Assembly: GCA_046199005.1 (NCBI GenBank)
Contig: CP176050.1
Location: forward strand, 4,030,001 to 4,094,000
Reading direction: 5' to 3'
DNA length: 64,000 nt
Origin: Ascidiimonas sp046199005
GTDB lineage: Bacteria > Bacteroidota > Bacteroidia > Flavobacteriales > Flavobacteriaceae
Positions within the stretch are counted from its first letter, which is position 1. Each line of letters opens with the position of its first letter. Under the pieces are notes generated by a model. It was not told the origin of the DNA. It ran no database searches and saw nothing but the letters and a program-made list of their open reading frames with translations. This document shows, one piece after another, positions 16,916 to 25,790 of the stretch. The translations under genes and the position numbers were made by a program.

Positions 16916-18577
16916 TTACAACTTGTTTGCCTTCAATTTTGTTCTGATGTAATTAAAACTATCTTCCACATTCTGGAACAGATCTTCTTCTGGTACCAAA
17001 TCCGGAATGATATCAACTGCTTTTAACATGTCACAGGGTTGCTCCTGAAGTCCTACAAGTATAACTTCTATGTTTTGTTGTTCCAGGTCCAGGATAATAT
17101 CTTCGAGTGCGTACAGTCCTGATTGATCAATATAAGGTACCCGGTCCATTCTAAAAATTACTGCTTTCACGCCCTCAGTATGCGATTTCACCTGATCTTT
17201 AAAGTAGGAAGTAAAACCAAAGAATAAAGGTCCGTATAAATGTTTAATAACTACTTTATCTTTATATTCCTTGTAGAATTCCAATTCGTCCTGCCAGGGT
17301 TTAGAACCGTCAATATCGGCTAATGCCCCTACTTCCAATCCTTTTTCACTTAAGTCTCCCGATTTTTTCATGAATAGCAAACACGCTAAAGCAACCCCTA
17401 CACCGACCGCCATGATCAAGCTCCCGAAAGTGGTTATTAATAGTACAATAATTAAAACTACGGCATCTGCTCTCGGTACTTTAAGTAAATGTTTTAATCC
17501 TTTGAAATCTACTATTTTAAATCCGATAGGGATCAGTAATCCGGCAAGTACACAAAGTGGAATATGTGAAGCAAGTGAGCCCAAACCTAGTAATACCGCT
17601 AATAAAAATATCCCATGCAAAGCACCGGATAGTCGAGTTCTTCCACCAGCATTGATGTTAACAACGGTACCTTTCGTTGCTCCCGCACCTGGAATTCCTC
17701 CAATGATCGCTGCAAGCATATTGCCGATTCCCTGTCCAATAAGTTCCCGATTACTATTGTGTTTTGTTTTGGTCATATTATCCGCAATTACAGAAGTAAG
17801 TAACGAATCAATACTTCCTAAAACCGCCAGTACTACACCATACTCAAGGATAAGACTATAAGCTCCGGCATCAACGGTAGTAAAACTTCCAATCTTTAAG
17901 GATGGTAATCCAGAAGGAATATCCCCTATGACCGGCACATTCATTTTGGCATAAAAAGCGATCAGAGAAGCAGTAATTAAGGCAACAAGCGCACTGGGGA
18001 TCGCTTTCGTAATTTTAGGAAATAAAAAATAAACTATAATTGTTATTGCTCCCAACAGTAATGCCTGCGCATTAAAGTCAGTTAGCAAAGATCCTATATT
18101 TTGAAAAACCGCTACAGTAGACTTAGAAGCATCTAATCCAGCAAAGGGAAAAATTTGCAGTATTACAATAATCAGACCCACCCCACTCATAAAACCAGAG
18201 ACTACCGGATAGGGAAAATACTTTACATAACCTGCGATATTTAAGAAACCAAAAATTACCTGAAACAACCCGCCAGCCAAAAAGGTAAGCAAAATTATGC
18301 CCATAGCACTATCAAGGCTGCCAGTAATCTCAATGGCCGCTGCTACCAGAGCAGCAGAAACCACCGTCATGGGGCCCGTAGGACCACTCGCCTGTGTAGA
18401 CGTACCTCCAAATAAAGCAGCAAAAATACCTATCGCGATGGCACCATACAATCCAGCGGTGGCACCCATTCCAGATTGTACACCAAAAGCTAATGCTAAT
18501 GGTAGCGCAACTACGCCGGCCACCAGACCGCCCATGACATCTCCTTTTAAGTATTTAAAATCGTAAAACTTTCCCAT
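16916..18577 (-). CDS. SulP family inorganic anion transporter
   Basis: 553 residues with about 12-14 membrane segments and a C-terminal STAS domain. The signature GLYGAIAIGIFAALFGGTST with TQASGPTGPMTVV, and the helix GQGIGNMLAAIIGGIPGAGA, belong to the SulP/SLC26 fold; the STAS part includes VIFRMDRVPYIDQSGLYALE. Members transport sulfate, bicarbonate or other small anions, usually with Na+ or H+. Specificity cannot be assigned, though marine SulP proteins with this compact form are often bicarbonate importers. Single gene. Confidence 0.92.
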   Translation of the reverse strand: MGKFYDFKYLKGDVMGGLVAGVVALPLALAFGVQSGMGATAGLYGAIAIGIFAALFGGTSTQASGPTGPMTVVSAALVAAAIEITGSLDSAMGIILLTFLAGGLFQVIFGFLNIAGYVKYFPYPVVSGFMSGVGLIIVILQIFPFAGLDASKSTVAVFQNIGSLLTDFNAQALLLGAITIIVYFLFPKITKAIPSALVALITASLIAFYAKMNVPVIGDIPSGLPSLKIGSFTTVDAGAYSLILEYGVVLAVLGSIDSLLTSVIADNMTKTKHNSNRELIGQGIGNMLAAIIGGIPGAGATKGTVVNINAGGRTRLSGALHGIFLLAVLLGLGSLASHIPLCVLAGLLIPIGFKIVDFKGLKHLLKVPRADAVVLIIVLLITTFGSLIMAVGVGVALACLLFMKKSGDLSEKGLEVGALADIDGSKPWQDELEFYKEYKDKVVIKHLYGPLFFGFTSYFKDQVKSHTEGVKAVIFRMDRVPYIDQSGLYALEDIILDLEQQNIEVILVGLQEQPCDMLKAVDIIPDLVPEEDLFQNVEDSFNYIRTKLKANKL

Positions 18578-18924
18578 CTTATTTTATTGATCTAACTGTT
18601 TATGAACTCCATAAAAATATTACTTTTTCTACGGGTTTGAGTCCTTTATGCATAAATTTTGAATTCAATCTGTTCTAAACATTGTAATTTGATAACTAAT
18701 CAAAGTAAATTACCTCAGGGCAAACCCATGAGGCAGTTGTTTTGAAACAAACGTTTTATTTCGAGGCAAGCCTCAGGGTATTAGACCCTTTGGCAGAGCC
18801 ACTAAAGATGGATCGGGCAACCCAATGTCTCAATGCTAAGATCTTTCCATTTAATTACGGTTTTACCACTATAAAATGTAGGAATAATAGTGTAATTTTA
18901 AAAGAATACAAAAATCATATTGTT
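18578..18924. other. Intergenic region holding repeat copy B
   Basis: Between the SulP gene start and the small precursor gene at 18925. Apart from the structured repeat (18705-18806) it has AT-rich sequence with no clear TAnnTTTG promoter. A longer reading frame runs into the repeat from 18742 but its 5' part is repeat sequence, not coding. Confidence 0.6.
18705..18806 (+). repeat. Structured dispersed repeat, copy B
   Basis: Starts GTAAATTACCTCAGGG and ends CACTAAA. It keeps CCTCA-GGG-CAAA-CCC-A-TGAGG, TTGTTTTGAAACAA and the perfect dyad GAGGCAAGCCTC; the last stem is TGGC-AGA-GCCA. Lies 118 bp upstream of the small GG-leader gene, and on the same strand. Confidence 0.85.
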
Positions 18925-19098
18925 ATGAAAAAATCAGGGATCAAAAGTTTAAAACTTCATAAAACAGCTATTTCCAGTCTTACCGGAAATGACATTAAAG
19001 GCGGATTCATTAGTAATTGCATAATTTCTCTGCGAATAGAGGAATGCATTGAAACTGGGCCTAATTCCTGCAATTGTTTTCCCTCTATAACCCTTTAA
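18925..19098 (+). CDS. RiPP-type precursor peptide with GG leader (class I lanthipeptide-like), precursor A
   Basis: 57 residues from the ATG at 18925; too short to be found by length alone. The leader MKKSGIKSLKLHKTAISSLT then GNDIKGG matches the K-x-L-x-L-x-K-x-x-I-x-x-L...IKGG pattern of Bacteroidota natural-product precursors, with a double-glycine site at residues 26-27. The 30-residue core has four cysteines (about 32, 41, 49, 51) and six Ser/Thr. Two further peptides with the same leader type lie 6.5 kb away on the other strand. No lanthionine synthetase, radical-SAM enzyme or peptidase-transporter is in the window, so modification is inferred only. A palindromic terminator follows at 19106. 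Confidence 0.72.
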   Translation: MKKSGIKSLKLHKTAISSLTGNDIKGGFISNCIISLRIEECIETGPNSCNCFPSITL

Positions 19099-19105
19099 AA
19101 GAAAA

Positions 19106-19125
19106 GTCCATCTCATGAGATGGAC
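19106..19125. terminator. Palindromic terminator between precursor A and glyS
   Basis: GTCCATCTCATGAGATGGAC is a perfect 20-bp palindrome in the convergent gap. On the minus strand it is followed by TTTTCTTTT, so it serves glyS; on the plus strand the following T-tract is poor. Confidence 0.7.
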
Positions 19126-19131
19126 CTTATA

Positions 19132-20673
19132 TTACATTTTTTTAAGCCAATGGCGCATATCTGTTTCCTTATGAATCAACTCGCGTAAGGCATCGATAGC
19201 TACTCTTTGCTGCTCCATGGAGTCTCTGTGTCTTATAGTGACAGTTTGGTCTTCGAGGGTCTGATGATCTACCGTGATACAGTACGGAGTTCCGGCAGCA
19301 TCTTGTCTGCGATAGCGTCTACCCACCGCATCTTTTTCATCGTATTGTACTTTGAAATCCCATTTAAGGTCTTCTATTATTTGCTTCGCTATTTCCGGAA
19401 GCCCATCTCTTTTTATCAAGGGCAATACGGCTGCCTTGGTAGGCGCTAGTACTGCGGGTATTTTGAGTACTGTTCTTTCAGAACCATCTTCCAGCGTTTC
19501 ATCGGTCAATGCATTTGAAAAAACAGCTAAAAACATCCGATCTAGACCTATGGAGGTCTCTAATACATAGGGCGTATAGTTCTCATTGACTTCGTGGTCA
19601 AAATATTGTAATTTCTTACCGGAATATTCCTCATGCCGCTTCAAGTCAAAATCGGTTCTTGAATGAATCCCTTCCAGTTCTTTAAATCCGAATGGAAAAC
19701 GAAATTCTATATCGCTTGCGGCATCTGCATAGTGGGCCAGCTTTTCATGATCATGAAATCGGTAATTATCCTTGCCTATTCCCAAAGACAAATGCCATTT
19801 CAAGCGCTGCTCTTTCCAATAGTCGTACCATTCCATCTGAGTGCCAGGTTTGATGAAGAATTGCATCTCCATTTGTTCAAACTCACGCATTCTAAAAATA
19901 AATTGTCTGGCAACGATCTCGTTTCTAAATGCTTTTCCGGTTTGTGCGATCCCAAATGGAATTTTCATCCGGCCTGTTTTCTGAACATTTAGAAAGTTAA
20001 CGAAAATACCCTGTGCCGTTTCCGGTCTCAAATAAAGATCCATAGCACTATCAGCAGATGCTCCTAGTTTGGTACCGAACATGAGGTTGAATTGCTTCAC
20101 ATCGGTCCAGTTTCGGCTACCGGTTTCAGGATCTGCTATCTCCAGTTCTTCAATAAGAGCCTTTACATCTGCAAGGTCTTCCTTTTCTAAAGACTGCCCT
20201 AATCGCTTTAAGATCGTATCGATTTTCTCAACATATCCTACTACACGGGGATTTGTTGACATGAACTGTTCTTTGTCAAAACTATCGCCAAAACGTTTTG
20301 CGGCCTTTGTTACCTCTTTCTCAATCTTAGCTTCAATTTTAGCGGTATAATCTTCTACTAAAACATCGGCACGGTATCTTTTTTTAGAATCCTTATTGTC
20401 AATAAGTGGGTCATTAAAAGCGTCTACATGCCCGGAAGCTTTCCAGGTAGTGGGGTGCATAAAAATAGCCGCATCGATACCAACAATGTTATCATGCATT
20501 TGCACCATTGCTTTCCACCAGTATTCTCTTATATTTTTCTTTAATTCTGCACCATTCTGGCCATAGTCGTAAACTGCGCTAAGACCATCATAGATTTCAC
20601 TGGACTGGAAAATATATCCATACTCCTTTGCGTGAGATATAACTTTCTTGAAATGTTCGTCTTGTTTTGCCAT
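19132..20673 (-). CDS. glyS: Glycine-tRNA ligase, single-chain dimeric type
   Basis: 513 residues, cytoplasmic class II aminoacyl-tRNA synthetase of the alpha2 type used by Bacteroidota. Motif 2 is seen in GKAFRNEIVARQFIFRMREF followed by the EQMEMQFF segment, the glycine-binding region in PYVLETSIGLDRMFLA (motif 3) and the anticodon-binding domain in the last 110 residues. The first ATG fits the family start (MAKQDEHFKKVISHAKEYGY). It follows a membrane coiled-coil gene by 35 bp on the same strand and is closed by the palindrome at 19106-19125. Confidence 0.95.
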   Translation of the reverse strand: MAKQDEHFKKVISHAKEYGYIFQSSEIYDGLSAVYDYGQNGAELKKNIREYWWKAMVQMHDNIVGIDAAIFMHPTTWKASGHVDAFNDPLIDNKDSKKRYRADVLVEDYTAKIEAKIEKEVTKAAKRFGDSFDKEQFMSTNPRVVGYVEKIDTILKRLGQSLEKEDLADVKALIEELEIADPETGSRNWTDVKQFNLMFGTKLGASADSAMDLYLRPETAQGIFVNFLNVQKTGRMKIPFGIAQTGKAFRNEIVARQFIFRMREFEQMEMQFFIKPGTQMEWYDYWKEQRLKWHLSLGIGKDNYRFHDHEKLAHYADAASDIEFRFPFGFKELEGIHSRTDFDLKRHEEYSGKKLQYFDHEVNENYTPYVLETSIGLDRMFLAVFSNALTDETLEDGSERTVLKIPAVLAPTKAAVLPLIKRDGLPEIAKQIIEDLKWDFKVQYDEKDAVGRRYRRQDAAGTPYCITVDHQTLEDQTVTIRHRDSMEQQRVAIDALRELIHKETDMRHWLKKM

Positions 20674-20708
20674 GGCGCAAAAATATGCTTTTTGCCCGAA
20701 CTGTCTGA

Positions 20709-21629
20709 CTATTTTAATTCAAAAGTAGTTTGTGCCAGCAATTTTTCTTCGTAGAAAATATTTACCTTGTACCAGCCTGTATTTGTTTTGCCTTCTTTGG
20801 CTATTACAAAGTCGCAAATATCTATAGGGTCATCACCGACATCTAAGGTTAGCATCTTGCTATAGCTAAGTACCTCTTCGTTAAATCGAACCATTTTTCT
20901 TTCTCCCAATACATTATTTTTGGGGTCGATGATTTGTAAATAGATATCTTGTTGAATGCCTTGGAGTAGTTTGTTAGGAAGAACTGTGAAACATACTCTT
21001 AACCTATCTGCTTTATTGGCTCTATTAGTTTCGACCATTCTTCCGTTTGAACGGAATTTAAAAGCATTGCCTCTAAGTTTATAAATGGTAACGATAGACC
21101 CAGAAGATATTTTGTCTGCAAGTTCGGTATTCACACTCAACAGCGAATCCCGGTCACTGCTTAAAACCGAATTGGTATCCTTTAAAGATTCACTATACGT
21201 ACTTAGCTCTCTGATGCGTAATTTGCTACTATCTATCTCCAGTTCAAGAAGTCTGTTTTGATAGGAAATAGAATCGATCATTTCCCGATAACGCTTGTTC
21301 TCTTTTCGAATGATCGCTAATTCACTGTGGTAATGTTGTAACACCTTATAATCTACTTCCATCAAATCGATCGAATCAAGCAGTACAGCAATTCGCCTCC
21401 GGTTGTTTTTAATCTCATCAACTACAATACCTTTCGTTTCAGAGAGTTCATCAAAGCTTTCCTGCATCTGCCGAAGATCGTTAATGATCATTTGTTTCTC
21501 GTCTTCAAGGAATGAAGCTTTCTTACCACTTTCGCGATAGTTAAGGTAGGTTACAAAAATTAGCGTACCAATTGCAACAAATAATACTATCAGGATTATT
21601 TTTTGAGCCTGCTCTTTGCTGTTACGCAT
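20709..21629 (-). CDS. Single-pass membrane protein with long coiled coil, unknown function
   Basis: 306 residues. One N-terminal membrane helix (about 10-28, IILIVLFVAIGTLIFVTYL), a periplasmic coiled coil to about residue 170, and a beta-rich C-terminal domain (TIYKLRGNAFKFRSNGRMVE and onward). The protein type is conserved in Flavobacteriaceae next to glyS and comF, in my recollection, without known function. It is divergent from comF with a 38-bp gap. Confidence 0.6.
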   Translation of the reverse strand: MRNSKEQAQKIILIVLFVAIGTLIFVTYLNYRESGKKASFLEDEKQMIINDLRQMQESFDELSETKGIVVDEIKNNRRRIAVLLDSIDLMEVDYKVLQHYHSELAIIRKENKRYREMIDSISYQNRLLELEIDSSKLRIRELSTYSESLKDTNSVLSSDRDSLLSVNTELADKISSGSIVTIYKLRGNAFKFRSNGRMVETNRANKADRLRVCFTVLPNKLLQGIQQDIYLQIIDPKNNVLGERKMVRFNEEVLSYSKMLTLDVGDDPIDICDFVIAKEGKTNTGWYKVNIFYEEKLLAQTTFELK

Positions 21630-21667
21630 CTTTTTTTAATTAGCTTTGAAAAACACTTGGTTTGAAT

Positions 21668-22369
21668 ATGAAATTCAAGGTTGTAAATATACTAAATGAT
21701 ATTGAAAATCTATTTTTTCCGGAAGCTTGTTTAGCGTGCATGCATACATTGGTGACTAACGAAAAAGTCGTTTGCACGAGCTGTAGGCACGAATTGCCTT
21801 TCACCAATTATCATCGTTATAAAGATAACCCAGTCGAAAAAATGCTCTATGGACGTGTAAAGCTTGAAAATGCTACGGCCTTACTGAGTTATCGTGAAGC
21901 GGGACCCGTAAGAAATCTTATTCACCACCTAAAATATAAAGGACAGGAAGAAGTTGGATGGTTTCTTGGAAATTTGTTGGGAGCCGACTTAAAAGAACAT
22001 TTAGCATATCAAGATGTAGCTATTGTAATACCGGTGCCACTGCATCGAAAGCGATTGCAGGAAAGAGGGTATAATCAGGTGGCTCTGTTTGGCAGGGAGA
22101 TCGCCAGGGCTCTTGGTGCTACTTACAACGATCAATTTCTCAAACGCAATCTCTATTCAAGCACTCAAACATTCAAAACCAGATTGATGCGCTGGCAACA
22201 GGATCAAAGTATTTTTGCCGTGGAGCATGAATCAATACTTCAAAACAAACACATTTTATTGGTAGACGATGTGATTACCACTGGAGCTACGCTTGAAGCC
22301 TGCTATAACGTGCTTAAAGACATTACCGGCATAAAAATAAGTATCGCCACGATGGCAATTACAGAGTAA
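21668..22369 (+). CDS. comF: ComF family protein (phosphoribosyltransferase domain)
   Basis: 233 residues from the ATG at 21668; the frame can be opened by a TTG six bases earlier, which I reject. The N-terminal zinc-finger-like CLACMHTLVTNEKVVCTSC and the phosphoribosyltransferase loop ILLVDDVITTGAT with the preceding line RLQERGYNQVALFGREIA define ComF. In competent bacteria ComF works in DNA uptake through the inner membrane; in non-competent Bacteroidota its role is unclear. Divergent from the coiled-coil protein. Confidence 0.9.
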   Translation: MKFKVVNILNDIENLFFPEACLACMHTLVTNEKVVCTSCRHELPFTNYHRYKDNPVEKMLYGRVKLENATALLSYREAGPVRNLIHHLKYKGQEEVGWFLGNLLGADLKEHLAYQDVAIVIPVPLHRKRLQERGYNQVALFGREIARALGATYNDQFLKRNLYSSTQTFKTRLMRWQQDQSIFAVEHESILQNKHILLVDDVITTGATLEACYNVLKDITGIKISIATMAITE

Positions 22370-22420
22370 TTTTACGTTTCCATAAAATAGTCGTTATTTT
22401 GTCTAAATGGATGCATCTAC

Positions 22421-24022
22421 ATGAAAAGAATAGTCAACGCATTAATTAGTTTGATCCTTTTGATCATGCTACTCAATTGCGCTCGAAGAGGTACTCCTTC
22501 CGGAGGGCCTAAAGATATCACACCTCCCGTATTGCTTAAGGCATCACCTGAACTTAACAGCACGAATTTTGATGGAAAAAAGATCCGCCTGACATTTGAT
22601 GAGTACGTGAAACTTAAAGAACTTCAGAAACAACTCATTATCTCTCCTCCTTCAGCCTTATTACCGGAAATTAAACCACAGGGAAGTGCTTCTAAAACCA
22701 TAGAGATCATTATTAAAGATACCTTGCGCCCTAATACCACCTATGTGTATAATTTTGGCCAAAGCATTGTAGACAACAATGAAGAAAATCCTTATCCGTT
22801 TTTCAAGTATGTATTCTCTACAGGTGACGAAATTGACTCTCTTACACTATCCGGCCGAATTACCGATGCACTAAAAAAAGAACCTGAGCAGTTTGTCTCA
22901 GTGATGTTGTACGAAATAGACTCTGCATTTACCGATAGCATTGTTTATAAAAAGCCGCCAAATTATTTGACAAATACGCTGGATAGCACTACCACTTTTG
23001 AAATTACCAACTTAAGAGAAGGTAAGTATATGCTTATCGCTTTAAAGGATGTAAGCAGTAATAATGTATTCGATCAACGAACCGATAAAATTGGTTTTGT
23101 TAAAGAAGTAATTACAATCCCTACCGATTCGTCTTATACGGTAACCCTTTTCAAAGAAATCCCTGATTTTAGAGCTTCCAAGCCTAAACTTGCTTCTAAA
23201 AACCGAATTATATTTGGTTACGAAGGGATCGCAGACTCGATGCAAATCGAGATGCTTTCAAATACTCCTGAAGATTTTCGGTCTCTTGTATTGAAAGAAC
23301 CAGAAAAAGATACACTCAATTTTTGGTTTACTCCGTTTGAAGCGGATTCTTTGAATTTTCTGGTAACCAACGAGAGCGTCGTAGACACCTTTACAGTTAA
23401 AATCAAAGACCTTTATCGCGATTCTTTACAAATAAACCCAGTGAACCGCCAATTACAGTTTGACCGTCCTTACGAGATCACTTCTAATATCCCCATTTCG
23501 AAGTCAGACAAGGATAAAATAAGTCTGATTGACGGAGATTCTACAGTGGTAGATTTCACGACTGAACTAGACCAGCTTGAAAACAGATTAAAACTATTCT
23601 GGAATGTAGCACCCAACAAACGTTATTTGCTCACATTGTATCCGGAAGCAATCACTGATTTTTACGGAAATCCCAATGATACATTAAATTATTCGCTTGC
23701 TTCCAAAAGCTATGCAGAATTAGGGAATATAAGTCTGCAGCTTCGAAATGTAAAAAGCTATCCGTTAATCGTTCAAATAACCGATGATAAGGGAACTGTA
23801 ATTGCTGAGCGCTATGTAAAAGAGCCTAAAGAGAGTTATGATTTTCGCAATTTGAACCCCGGAGAATATTATCTGAGGGTTATTTTCGACGAAAATGAAA
23901 ACGGGATTTATGATACCGGTAATTATTTGCTTCAAAGACAACCAGAGCGAATTGTTTATTATCCGGAAGCGATAGAGTTAAGAGAAAACTGGGAATTGAA
24001 ACAGGAGTTTATTTTAGAATAA
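22421..24022 (+). CDS. Ig-like (SbsA/Big_5 type) domain lipoprotein
   Basis: 533 residues. Lipoprotein signal with lipobox LLNC (about residue 21). The first domain begins DITPPVLLKASPELNSTNFD and IRLTFDEYVKLKELQKQLII, the pattern of the SbsA/Big_5 Ig-like fold found at the N-terminus of many large flavobacterial envelope lipoproteins, followed by two or three more beta domains. The final part (FDENENGIYDTGNYL) has an EF-hand-like acidic turn. Function unknown, probably outer-membrane surface. Tail-to-tail overlap of 14 bp with the next gene. Confidence 0.75.
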   Translation: MKRIVNALISLILLIMLLNCARRGTPSGGPKDITPPVLLKASPELNSTNFDGKKIRLTFDEYVKLKELQKQLIISPPSALLPEIKPQGSASKTIEIIIKDTLRPNTTYVYNFGQSIVDNNEENPYPFFKYVFSTGDEIDSLTLSGRITDALKKEPEQFVSVMLYEIDSAFTDSIVYKKPPNYLTNTLDSTTTFEITNLREGKYMLIALKDVSSNNVFDQRTDKIGFVKEVITIPTDSSYTVTLFKEIPDFRASKPKLASKNRIIFGYEGIADSMQIEMLSNTPEDFRSLVLKEPEKDTLNFWFTPFEADSLNFLVTNESVVDTFTVKIKDLYRDSLQINPVNRQLQFDRPYEITSNIPISKSDKDKISLIDGDSTVVDFTTELDQLENRLKLFWNVAPNKRYLLTLYPEAITDFYGNPNDTLNYSLASKSYAELGNISLQLRNVKSYPLIVQITDDKGTVIAERYVKEPKESYDFRNLNPGEYYLRVIFDENENGIYDTGNYLLQRQPERIVYYPEAIELRENWELKQEFILE

Positions 24023-24785
24023 ATTCATCACGATCATCTAAAAACTTCAATTTATTTCGGTACTGATGAATATGTGATTTAGAGAGTGTAATGGTTTCTA
24101 TCGTAGGTGTTTCCAGAAAAAGTTTTCGATCACCGAGCACATCATAGACAGCTGAATGACCCACGTATGTATGTCCGTTGTTATCTTCACCGATCCGATT
24201 TACACCTACACAATAAGCCATATTTTCAATTGCTCTTGCCTTCAATAAGGCATCCCAGGCATTTACTCTGGGTTCGGGCCAATTCGCTACGTATAACAAC
24301 AGGTCATAATCATCGGTGTTTCTAGACCAGACAGGAAAACGAAGGTCATAACAGATCAACGGACGTATTTTCCAACCCTTATATAGGATGGTTTTAAGAT
24401 TAGTTCCTGCTGCATACACCTTGTGTTCACCAGCTAAAGTGAACGTATGTTTCTTATCGTAATATTCCAGTGTGCCTTCAGGAAAAACAAATATTAACCG
24501 ATTGAAGTAATTTCCATCTTCCTTAATTACAATGCTTCCGGTGATCGCTGTGTTTTTGAGAGCCGCCATTCTGTGCATCCATTGCACCGTTTTACCATCC
24601 ATCGTTTCAGATACCTGTTCGGGTTCCATGGTAAAACCGCTCGTAAACATCTCTGGTAAAATAATAAGATCTGTTTCTTCTTGTATGTTTTCGATTTTTT
24701 CTGAAAATGCTTCCAGATTGGCGGCTCGTTCGTGCCAGTACAAATTTGACTGGATTAAAGATATAGTGAGTTCCTGTGAAGACAT
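24009..24785 (-). CDS. Nitrilase superfamily amidohydrolase (omega-amidase type)
   Basis: 258 residues, cytoplasmic. The Glu-Lys-Cys triad is visible: E in IILPEMFTSGFTM, K in YYDKKHTFTLAGEH and C in IRPLICYDLRFPVW. The arrangement and the LYVANWPEPRVNAWDALLKA stretch match the YafV/Nit2 branch, omega-amidases that deaminate alpha-ketoglutaramate and related metabolites. It follows the ankyrin gene by 8 bp, so both are probably cotranscribed, and its 3' end overlaps the convergent lipoprotein gene by 14 bp. Confidence 0.88.
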   Translation of the reverse strand: MSSQELTISLIQSNLYWHERAANLEAFSEKIENIQEETDLIILPEMFTSGFTMEPEQVSETMDGKTVQWMHRMAALKNTAITGSIVIKEDGNYFNRLIFVFPEGTLEYYDKKHTFTLAGEHKVYAAGTNLKTILYKGWKIRPLICYDLRFPVWSRNTDDYDLLLYVANWPEPRVNAWDALLKARAIENMAYCVGVNRIGEDNNGHTYVGHSAVYDVLGDRKLFLETPTIETITLSKSHIHQYRNKLKFLDDRDEFILK

Positions 24786-24793
24786 ACTTCTCC

Positions 24794-25261
24794 TTATTCG
24801 TTTTCCAACAATTCCACAATTTCAGAGAGCCCCTGCATTTTGGCATGCATAAGTGCTGTATTTCCATTAGCATCTGTAATGTGCTTATCAGCTCCGTGTT
24901 CAAGGAGTATTTTTATAAGCTCTCTTTGTGCAAAAGTAACTGCGAAAATGAGTGCGGTAGCGCCATTAAAGTTTTGTTCATTCAAATTAGATCCCTTTGC
25001 AATAAGCTTTCTGGCCATCTCCTCATAACCTTTAAAGCAAACTCCCATTAAAGCTGTATTACCAGACGCATCTTTTTCGTTGACCGGAGCCCCGTGTTCA
25101 AGAAGGACATCAACAACTTCAAGATGGTTATAGTAAGCAGCAAGAATAAGAGGTGTAGAGCCACGGGCGTCTTTTATTCCTTCAATTTCTTCATGTTGTT
25201 TTAAAAATGCTTTTAAGGCAGCAACATTACCTTCACGTACAGCTGTGAAAAGATTTTCCAT
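24794..25261 (-). CDS. Ankyrin repeat protein
   Basis: 155 residues made almost wholly of about four ankyrin repeats; the consensus G-x-T-x-L/A-L-x-x-A appears in ARGSTPLILAAYYNHLEVVD, SGNTALMGVCFKGYEEMARK, NGATALIFAVTFAQRELIKI and NGNTALMHAKMQGLSEIVEL. No signal peptide, so a cytosolic binding protein. It is the first gene of a pair with the amidase. Confidence 0.92.
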   Translation of the reverse strand: MENLFTAVREGNVAALKAFLKQHEEIEGIKDARGSTPLILAAYYNHLEVVDVLLEHGAPVNEKDASGNTALMGVCFKGYEEMARKLIAKGSNLNEQNFNGATALIFAVTFAQRELIKILLEHGADKHITDANGNTALMHAKMQGLSEIVELLENE

Positions 25262-25374
25262 AAGAGTCTTTTAAATAATTCTGTTAAGTGCTCTTTTATT
25301 ACTCCCGAAAGTACTAATAATTCTTATTTGTGCCTAGTTTAATTTTCTTGAGAACCAAATTATCTTAAACTAAA

Positions 25375-25400
25375 AAAGCATATGATTTCTCATATGCTTT
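25375..25400 (-). terminator. Rho-independent terminator of the precursor B/C unit
   Basis: AAAGCATATGA-TTTC-TCATATGCTTT is a perfect 11-bp stem; reading leftward on the minus strand it is followed by TTTTTTAG. It closes the two-gene RiPP precursor transcript and isolates it from the ankyrin gene. Confidence 0.8.
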
Positions 25401-25425
25401 ATCGAAATTGAATTAGATTTTTTAA

Positions 25426-25602
25426 TTATTTCTGAGCACCGCCACAAATAACATAATCTTCACCGGCTACAAAAGAATTGCAACCAAAGGTAATCAATGA
25501 GGTTGTAGTAAAACCACCTTTTACAATAGCTGCTGATTGCTCGTTTAACTCAGCAACCGCGGTTTTCTTTAGTTGTAATCTTTTAATTGACTTAGTTTTC
25601 AT
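25426..25602 (-). CDS. RiPP-type precursor peptide with GG leader, precursor B
   Basis: 58 residues from ATG at 25602. Leader MKTKSIKRLQLKKTAVAELN, then EQSAAIVKGG, with the double glycine at 29-30. The 28-residue core begins FTTTSLITFGC and ends with CGGAQK; it holds two cysteines (about 41 and 53) and a cluster of five Ser/Thr before the first one, the arrangement expected of a lanthipeptide core. The gene lies 32 bp downstream of precursor C on the same strand, so they form one transcript, which ends at the terminator at 25375-25400. No maturation gene is nearby. Confidence 0.75.
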   Translation of the reverse strand: MKTKSIKRLQLKKTAVAELNEQSAAIVKGGFTTTSLITFGCNSFVAGEDYVICGGAQK

Positions 25603-25634
25603 AATTTTATTTTTGAATTAATGATCAAAGATAA

Positions 25635-25790
25635 TCAGAAAAGGTGACAACCAATTCCTCCTAAATGTCGTGGCACCGAATTACAGGATACTTCGGTTGC
25701 TCCACCCTTTATGATTTGAACCTTGCTTTCATTGAGCTTCAATATTGATTTTTTTACCAATTGAAGTTTCTTCATTTTTTTTTGTTTCAT
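25635..25790 (-). CDS. RiPP-type precursor peptide with GG leader, precursor C
   Basis: 51 residues from ATG at 25790 (a second ATG five codons on is possible). Leader MKQKKMKKLQLVKKSILKLN, then ESKVQIIKGG, with the same length to the double glycine (residues 29-30) as precursor B. The 21-residue core is ATEVSCNSVPRHLGG then IGCHLF, with two cysteines and three Ser/Thr. Leader identity with B in the K-x-L-Q-L-x-K-K positions is strong while the cores differ, as expected for paralogous precursors. First gene of a pair with B. Confidence 0.72.
   Translation of the reverse strand: MKQKKMKKLQLVKKSILKLNESKVQIIKGGATEVSCNSVPRHLGGIGCHLF

Noticed and set aside
17370..17861. 163-codon plus-strand frame inside the SulP gene
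   Set aside because: Antisense shadow of a clear transporter gene, composition not protein-like (long Ser/Ile/Pro runs).
18742..18924. Upstream extension of the small precursor gene
   Set aside because: This part overlaps structured repeat copy B and has no start codon before 18925 that would preserve the leader.
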